Positions 56,773-64,000 of a DNA stretch of 64,000 nt are shown here, piece after piece (position 1 is the stretch's first letter; every line of letters starts with the position of its first letter). The notes beneath the pieces were generated by a model that saw only the letters and a program-made list of their open reading frames with translations, was not told the DNA's origin and did no database searches. The position numbers were made by a program, and so were the translations under genes. The stretch covers positions 806,001 through 870,000 of the forward strand of contig OW568866.1 of NCBI GenBank assembly GCA_938743325.2, read 5' to 3'. The DNA comes from Pycnococcus provasolii (taxonomy: Eukaryota > Chlorophyta > Pseudoscourfieldiophyceae > Pseudoscourfieldiales > Pycnococcaceae).

Positions 56773-57365
56773 GCCAGCTCCGCCGTCTCTCCCTCCATGG
56801 TTTGTTGATGAATATGGAATAGACGAAGGACTTGTTGCTTGAGGAGGTTGGACAAAAAAAACAAAGGGGAATCAACAAAGGGGGAACGGGAAAGTGGAAA
56901 GTAAATGAAACCCGGTAATAAAGTTAACACCTTACCTCCCTAAACTTACTATTATACAGGTGGTATGGTAGCCATGACCTGCCCCAACGACGATGACTGG
57001 CATCCAACCAACACTTGACCTTCCCCAATGATGATGACTGGCATCCAACCAACACTTGACCTTCCCCAACGACGAACATTGACACACTTGGCGGCCACTG
57101 CCAAAATTATTTCTTGAAGACGAAAGACTTTTCTTACAAAAGCGAAAAAAAGGCCAATTCTTTTCAAATCCCGCACCACCAACACCAATCACCTCTCTCC
57201 CTCTCTCTCCATCTCTCTCTTTTCCACCAACACGGTGAAAAAAAGTTTCTTCTTCCTCTTTCGCCTGTCACATTGGTCCTCCTCTCACTTTGCAACCACT
57301 TTGTTCATTCTTCGTGGGACCCTTCGGCCATTCATCCATCCATCCATCCAATCGATTGTATTTAT

Positions 57366-59105
57366 TTAGTCGTCGGCACCCTCGAGCGTCGCCGCATTGC
57401 GCACCTTGCTCTTGCCAGCTGCGTCGTCGTCGTCTCCGAGCAGGCCGCCTCCGCTGCTGCTCGCTTCTCCGCCAGCCATCGTCTGCACCTGGCTGCGCTG
57501 CTTGTGCCTGCGGTAGAGCAGGAATCCAATCAGCAGCACGAAGAGCAGTCCGCCAACCACGCCTCCAATAATCGCGGGCAGGATGTCGTCCTCGCTCGGG
57601 CTGGATGGCGGCGGTGGAGGTGGTGGCGACGGCGGGCTGGGCGGCGGGCTGGGCGGCGGCAGGCTCGGCGGAACCGGAGGTGGGCTCGGCGGCGGCAGGC
57701 TCGGCGGCGGCAGGCTCGGCGGAACCGGAGGTGGGCTCGGCGGCGGCGCCTCGAACGCGGCGAACTCGCCCGTCGTCGGCGTCTCTGCCACAAGCGCACC
57801 GCCAGAAATAGGCTCCGACGACACGATCGTCGACGCGGCAACGTCCGTCACCAACGTCGGCGGTTCCGCCCACATGCCTCCCTGCCACACCTTGAACGTG
57901 ACAATGTTGTCTGCGTTGCTGAGAGGCTTCGCCTGGCTTGCCGTCAGCGAGATCTTCGCATCGGTCGGGCCAAGGTCCAAACTCATCTTTTGCACACCAT
58001 TGTACATGTCGAGGCTGCTGACAACGCTCACAGGCGATTCCGTCGGGTCGACGTACGCGCGCGGGTTGGCAATGCCAGCAATGCCACGCCAGGCCACGAC
58101 GATCGACGACACCACGCCGATATTCGCACCACCCTGCCTCCTCGCGGGAGCCAGACTCTGGAATGCCGTCGGCGGGACGACGTACTCGGCACCCAGCTGT
58201 GCAAGGTTTCCGAGCACGACGCTTTCCCCGCTCGCCAGCAGACGGTCGTCCGTCTTCGCGAGGTACACACTGAAGTACGAGCCAGCCATGCCTCCCGTCT
58301 CCCCGGGAATAAACTCGTTGTCGAGAAGCGACGACGAGAACATCTTCTGGATCAGCGGCGCAATCAGGTCGTACTTGGCAATCGGAATGAATCCAATCTC
58401 AGTGCCGTCAGCCGCCAAGCTGACCAAGCCGGCATTCACGAGGTTGTCCAACACAGTGAAGCCACCATCAAAGCTATCATCGAAGTAGCCCTGGGCGGCA
58501 ACCACCTTGTCGATCGAGTCGCTCAAAAACACGCTCGCCTCGCGCTGCGTCTTGTCGGAGATCTCGGACGGCGCCTTGGTCGCGGTGCCAAGCGCGTGCA
58601 GCACGCGCCCGAGCCCGTTCCTGTCAATTGTCGCAACAATCTCCGGCATGTCCGCGATGCTGATGACCAACGTGGACAAGAACTCGCGCTGAGCCTTGCG
58701 CGTCGTCAGCGCGTCGACGTCCGTCGGCAGGACAGGCGCGTTGTTCATCGCCGCGCCGATCGCCTCCGCGAGCTCGAGCGCGGCGCTGGCATCGTTGCCT
58801 TCCGCAATAATGCCCTCGAGCTCCGTGAGCTTCTGGTTGAGCATCTCCGCCACGCCTCCGATACCACTCTGCGACAGCGTGATGACGGTGACCGGCGCCT
58901 GGCGTATCGTCGACGCGCCGTACGTGTCGAACGCCATCACGATCACCGCCACAGCGCTCGACGGCAGGTACAGCTCGGCGTACTGCGTCGCCTGCGCGCT
59001 CGTGAGAGGGAACGCGTCGCCGTCCGCCGTGACGACGCCGTACATGTAGCTGAGCGGCACGTCGGCATCCTCGAAGCCGGTGCTGAAGACGGCGAATCGT
59101 CTCAT
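57366..59105 (-). pseudogene. REJ gene, 5'-truncated (unit 3, long)
   Basis: Repeat of 44130-45869 at +13,236 with the same protein sequence. Confidence 0.8.
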
Positions 59106-60528
59106 TAAATTTCCTCCACACAAATTATCAATCAACATGATGAACAGGCGAGGTGCTTCAACGTGCAAAGCTTTACGACCCCAGCGGAATGCGCACGTTG
59201 GCCGTCCTCACCAAACCAGACCTAGTTGATCCAGGCAGCGAAAACGAGATGATCGAGGTGCTCATGAATCGACGCATGAGTCTCATGCTGGGCTTCTGTA
59301 AGGTGAAGCTTCGTGGACAAAAAGAACTCGACGAGTGTGAGGGGAAAGATGTGAACTCCACTGAACTCACGAGGCGCGCGACGAAGTTGATGGGCAGCTC
59401 GGAATTCCCAACCTCATCACTAGGCTCTCTGACACTCTCTCCAATCGCATCCGCGAGCAATTTCCGACAATCAAGGCGGAAGTGACGAATGCTCTTGCGA
59501 AGGCAGAGGCTGACTTGACCTCGATGGCGGAGCCAGTCGCAAGCACGCACGAGGCAACCCAGCGCTTTGTGAGTATCGTGCAAAAATATCGCACGACGGT
59601 GGCAGACGCAGCTGCCGCAAAGTACACGAGTGACACTTTGCGTGAGCTGGATGACAACGACGACAAATCCGAGGATGTTGTGCGCTTGTACACCCGTGTG
59701 TGGCGAGCTTGCATCAAGATGGAGGCAGAAATTCGCAAGTCAAAACCTGATTTCAGGAGCGATGAGATGATCAAGCAGTACGCCGATGCCATCAAGAGGA
59801 AGCGTGGCCCATCTCTTCCAGGATTCCTCGATTTCAGCGTGTTCTCGTCGCTCATGTCGGAGCTCATAGCTTGTTGGAATCAGCCATGCCGAGACCTCCT
59901 CGACACGGTGTGCGACTACGTGCAACAGGCATGTGAAACCATTGCAGCGAGCGTCGTGCCAACGACGTATATGGAGCTACTGAATGTTTTTCAGGAGGCT
60001 GTGGCGGATGTCGTTCTAGACTTCAAGAAAGAGCTCGGACCGAAAATCCGCGAGTTGATGAAACGCGAGCATGCCACGTACTACACGCAAAATCACTACT
60101 ACATGGACACCGTGAACAAGATTCGCCTGGATCGCTTTCAAGCGAAACTAAGGGAAGGCCACGCCAACGTCACCAACGTCGAATCAGTGTCGAAGATTTA
60201 CATGAGTATGCACGGAATCGGCAACGAGTCGAACGAGATGCAGGATGCCGCGGATATGAATATCCTGGCGGAGGCGTACTGGAAAGTTGCGAGCAAGCGC
60301 TACATCGACAATGTTAGCATGGTGATGATGAACGACATCCTCGGGCAACTGCCGAATCGTATCGAGTCTCGCTTGATGGAGGTTGTTGTTGGCGGCGAAA
60401 TCATGACGTTCTTTGCTCAGTCTGCGGCCGATGTCTCTCGTCGCAAGCGACTGGAGGAGAAGATTGTGCGTTTGAAGAAGGCGAGCCAAACGCTGCGCTC
60501 GTGCCTGCTCGGCGAAGGAGGCGTTTAA
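59098..60528 (+). pseudogene. Truncated dynamin copy A (unit 3)
   Basis: Same content and breaks as 45862-47292. Confidence 0.9.
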
Positions 60529-61087
60529 GCCAGCTCCGCCGTCTCTCCCTCCATGGTTTGTTGATGAATATGGAATAGACGAAGGACTTGTTGCTTGAGG
60601 AGGTTGGACAAAAAAAACAAAGGGGAATCAACAAAGGGGGAACGGGAAAGTGGAAAGTAAATGAAACCGGTAATAAAGTTAAACACCTTACCTCCCTAAA
60701 CTTACTATTATACAGGTGGTATGGTAGCCATGACCTGCCCCAACGACGATGACTGGCATCCAACCAACACTTGACCTTCCCCAATGATGATGACTGGCAT
60801 CCAACACACTTGGCGGCCACTGCCAAAATTATTTCTTGAAGACGAAAGACTTTTCTTACAAAAGCGAAAAAAAGGCCAATTCTTTTCAAATCCCGCACCA
60901 CCAACACCAATCACCTCTCTCCCTCTCTCTCCATCTCTCTCTTTTCCACCAACACGGTGAAAAAAAGTTTCTTCTTCCTCTTTCGCCTGTCACATTGGTC
61001 CTCCTCTCACTTTGCAACCACTTTGTTCATTCTTCGTGGGACCCTTCGGCCATTCATCCATCCATCCATCCAATCGATTGTATTTAT

Positions 61088-61694
61088 TTAGTCGTCGGCA
61101 CCCTCGAGCGTCGCCGCATTGCGCACCTTGCTCTTGCCAGCTGCGTCGTCGTCGTCTCCGAGCAGGCCGCCTCCGCTGCTGCTCGCTTCTCCGCCAGCCA
61201 TCGTCTGCACCTGGCTGCGCTGCTTGTGCCTGCGGTAGAGCAGGAATCCAATCAGCAGCACGAAGAGCAGTCCGCCAACCACGCCTCCAATAATCGCGGG
61301 CAGGATGTCGTCCTCGCTCGGGCTGGATGGCGGCGGTGGAGGTGGTGGCGACGGCGGGCTGGGCGGCGGGCTGGGCGGCGGCAGGCTCGGCGGAACCGGA
61401 GGTGGGCTCGGCGGCGGCAGGCTCGGCGGCGGCAGGCTCGGCGGAACCGGAGGTGGGCTCGGCGGCGGCGCCTCGAACGCGGCGAACTCGCCCGTCGTCG
61501 GCGTCTCTGCCACAAGCGCACCGCCAGAAATAGGCTCCGACGACACGATCGTCGACGCGGCAACGTCCGTCACCAACGTCGGCGGTTCCGCCCACATGCC
61601 TCCCTGCCACACCTTGAACGTGACAATGTTGTCTGCGTTGCTGAGAGGCTTCGCCTGGCTTGCCGTCAGCGAGATCTTCGCATCGGTCGGGCCA
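61088..61694 (-). pseudogene. REJ fragment, short (unit 3)
   Basis: Same as 47852-48458. Confidence 0.85.
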
Positions 61695-61819
61695 TGACGT
61701 TCTTTGCTCAGTCTGCGGCCGATGTCTCTCGTCGCAAGCGACTGGAGGAGAAGATTGTGCGTTTGAAGAAGGCGAGCCAAACGCTGCGCTCGTGCCTGCT
61801 CGGCGAAGGAGGCGTTTAA
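61693..61819 (+). pseudogene. Dynamin 3'-terminal fragment (unit 3)
   Basis: Same 127 bases as 48457-48583. Confidence 0.85.
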
Positions 61820-62147
61820 GCCAGCTCCGCCGTCTCTCCCTCCATGGTTTGTTGATGAATATGGAATAGACGAAGGACTTGTTGCTTGAGGAGGTTGGAC
61901 AAAAAAAACAAAGGGGAATCAACAAAGGGGGAACGGGAAAGTGGAAAGTAAATGAAACCGGTAATAAAGTTAAACACCTTACCTCCCTAAACTTACTATT
62001 ATACAGGTGGTATGGTAGCCATGACCTGCCCCAACGACGATGACTGGCATCCAACCAACACTTGACCTTCCCCAATGATGATGACTGGCATCCAACACAC
62101 TTGGCGGCCACTGCCAAAATTATTTCTTGAAGACGAAAGACTTTTCT

Positions 62148-63390
62148 TGCTGGGCTTCTGTAAGGTGAAGCTTCGTGGACAAAAAGAACTCGACGAGTGT
62201 GAGGGGAAAGATGTGAACTCCACTGAACTCACGAGGCGCGCGACGAAGTTGATGGGCAGCTCGGAATTCCCAACCTCATCACTAGGCTCTCTGACACTCT
62301 CTCCAATCGCATCCGCGAGCAATTTCCGACAATCAAGGCGGAAGTGACGAATGCTCTTGCGAAGGCAGAGGCTGACTTGACCTCGATGGCGGAGCCAGTC
62401 GCAAGCACGCACGAGGCAACCCAGCGCTTTGTGAGTATCGTGCAAAAATATCGCACGACGGTGGCAGACGCAGCTGCCGCAAAGTACACGAGTGACACTT
62501 TGCGTGAGCTGGATGACAACGACGACAAATCCGAGGATGTTGTGCGCTTGTACACCCGTGTGTGGCGAGCTTGCATCAAGATGGAGGCAGAAATTCGCAA
62601 GTCAAAACCTGATTTCAGGAGCGATGAGATGATCAAGCAGTACGCCGATGCCATCAAGAGGAAGCGTGGCCCATCTCTTCCAGGATTCCTCGATTTCAGC
62701 GTGTTCTCGTCGCTCATGTCGGAGCTCATAGCTTGTTGGAATCAGCCATGCCGAGACCTCCTCGACACGGTGTGCGACTACGTGCAACAGGCATGTGAAA
62801 CCATTGCAGCGAGCGTCGTGCCAACGACGTATATGGAGCTACTGAATGTTTTTCAGGAGGCTGTGGCGGATGTCGTTCTAGACTTCAAGAAAGAGCTCGG
62901 ACCGAAAATCCGCGAGTTGATGAAACGCGAGCATGCCACGTACTACACGCAAAATCACTACTACATGGACACCGTGAACAAGATTCGCCTGGATCGCTTT
63001 CAAGCGAAACTAAGGGAAGGCCACGCCAACGTCACCAACGTCGAATCAGTGTCGAAGATTTACATGAGTATGCACGGAATCGGCAACGAGTCGAACGAGA
63101 TGCAGGATGCCGCGGATATGAATATCCTGGCGGAGGCGTACTGGAAAGTTGCGAGCAAGCGCTACATCGACAATGTTAGCATGGTGATGATGAACGACAT
63201 CCTCGGGCAACTGCCGAATCGTATCGAGTCTCGCTTGATGGAGGTTGTTGTTGGCGGCGAAATCATGACGTTCTTTGCTCAGTCTGCGGCCGATGTCTCT
63301 CGTCGCAAGCGACTGGAGGAGAAGATTGTGCGTTTGAAGAAGGCGAGCCAAACGCTGCGCTCGTGCCTGCTCGGCGAAGGAGGCGTTTAA
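62148..63390 (+). pseudogene. Truncated dynamin copy B (unit 3)
   Basis: Same as 48912-50154. Confidence 0.9.
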
Positions 63391-63962
63391 GCCAGCTCCG
63401 CCGTCTCTCCCTCCATGGTTTGTTGATGAATATGGAATAGACGAAGGACTTGTTGCTTGAGGAGGTTGGACAAAAAAAACAAAGGGGAATCAACAAAGGG
63501 GGAACGGGAAAGTGGAAAGTAAATGAAACCGGTAATAAAGTTAACACCTTACCTCCCTAAACTTACTATTATACAGGTGGTATGGTAGCCATGACCTGCC
63601 CCAACCAACACTTGACCTTCCCCAATGATGATGACTGGCATCCAACCAACACTTGACCTTCCCCAACGACGAACATTGACACACTTGGCGGCCACTGCCA
63701 AAATTATTTCTTGAAGACGAAAGACTTTTCTTACAAAAGCGAAAAAAAGGCCAATTCTTTTCAAATCCCGCACCACCAACACCAATCACCTCTCTCCCTC
63801 TCTCTCCATCTCTCTCTTTTCCACCAACACGGTGAAAAAAAGTTTCTTCTTCCTCTTTCGCCTGTCACATTGGTCCTCCTCTCACTTTGCAACCACTTTG
63901 TTCATTCTTCGTGGGACCCTTCGGCCATTCATCCATCCATCCATCCAATCGATTGTATTTAT
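63391..63962. other. Spacer of unit 4, variant
   Basis: Same convergent flank as 43537-44129 but 21 bases shorter: one CGATGACTGGCATCCAAC-type stretch of the minisatellite is missing right after GACCTGCCCCAAC. It also has ACCGGTAATAAAGTTAACACC, a mix of the two spacer variants seen in the earlier units. Confidence 0.8.
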
Positions 63963-64000
63963 TTAGTCGTCGGCACCCTCGAGCGTCGCCGCATTGCGCA
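63963..64000 (-). CDS. REJ gene, 3' end only (cut by window)
   Basis: The stop (TTA on the plus strand, 63963) and the last ~12 codons of the REJ protein (…ATLEGADD). Whether this copy is truncated like the others or is the full-length parental gene lies outside the window. Confidence 0.7.
   Translation of the reverse strand, partial: RNAATLEGADD

Larger units (their letters stand above)
43537..64000 (+). repeat. 6,618-bp higher-order tandem array (3 units + partial 4th)
   Basis: Every feature boundary after the intact dynamin gene recurs at +6,618 and +13,236. Units: 43537-50154, 50155-56772, 56773-63390, then 63391-64000 (cut by the window). Each unit = spacer, REJ fragment long (-), dynamin copy A (+), spacer, REJ fragment short (-), dynamin 3' end (+), spacer, dynamin copy B (+). 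ORFs have the same lengths and sequences in all units. The fourth unit differs by a 21-base deletion in its spacer. Confidence 0.95.

Noticed and set aside
1-64000. tRNA or rRNA genes
   Set aside because: Reading for T-arm GGTTCGAATCC-like words and paired arms gave only isolated matches inside coding sequence; a covariance search would be decisive.

Overview
The window reads as nuclear DNA of a eukaryotic microalga, most likely a green alga of prasinophyte grade (inference, not a species call). Reasons: compact, mostly single-exon genes with short intergenic gaps on both strands; strong algal gene types (a proline-rich REJ-domain membrane protein with PPSPPP runs, plastid-type RNase E, 'phage-integrase repeat' proteins, AP2-like DNA-binding proteins, a FUSC-type transporter); dispersed TTAGGG/TTTAGGG-like motifs near gene starts; and no operons, bacterial promoters or ribosome-binding sites. 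No tRNA, rRNA or CRISPR array was recognised.

Layout, left part (1-41 kb), an ordinary gene-dense chromosome arm: partial unknown gene (3-617 +); RMD1/DUF155 membrane protein (-); seven-repeat RCC1-like propeller (+); mitochondrial intermediate peptidase-like M3 protease (-); a degenerate gene copy bracketed by telomere-like repeats (5.9-6.9 kb); ALY/REF mRNA-export factor (+); large CAP-domain secreted protein (-); a deaminase-like protein (+) that is the better-kept paralogue of the degenerate copy; a 146-bp tandem repeat leading into a Ulp1/SENP protease with ARM-like tail (+); a broken DTW-domain gene (-); two small unknown ORFs (+); a coiled-coil protein (-); RNase E/G (-); a 7 x 65-aa integrase-repeat protein (-); a NEMP/TMEM194 nuclear-envelope protein (+); a disordered protein (-); a ZRANB3-like SNF2-HNH protein (+); a double-AP2 gene split by a small DNA transposon with 9-bp target duplication (+); a FUSC transporter (-); a type II glycosyltransferase-like protein (-); a Sec14/CRAL-TRIO protein (-).

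Right part (41.2-64 kb): one intact dynamin-like GTPase gene with a single 108-bp intron, followed by a head-to-tail array of a 6,618-bp unit. Three complete units (43537-50154, 50155-56772, 56773-63390) and the start of a fourth fill the rest of the window. Each unit holds, in order, a 5'-truncated REJ/proline-rich membrane protein gene (-), a 5'-truncated and frameshifted dynamin copy (+), a shorter REJ fragment (-), the last 127 bases of dynamin, and a second truncated dynamin copy (+). The junctions show that the ancestor was a convergent dynamin/REJ gene pair. A tandem duplication ran from inside the dynamin intron to the middle of the REJ gene, a second rearrangement was nested inside it, and the compound unit was then amplified. 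The units keep the same ORF layout and spacing, so expansion or homogenisation is very recent, or the assembly has over-expanded a repeat.

The genes show no obvious common pathway. The most notable items are the dynamin/REJ higher-order array, the transposon inside the AP2 gene, the HAE/CPAC deaminase-like family with one copy set in telomere-like repeats, and the 146-bp repeats at the Ulp1 start.
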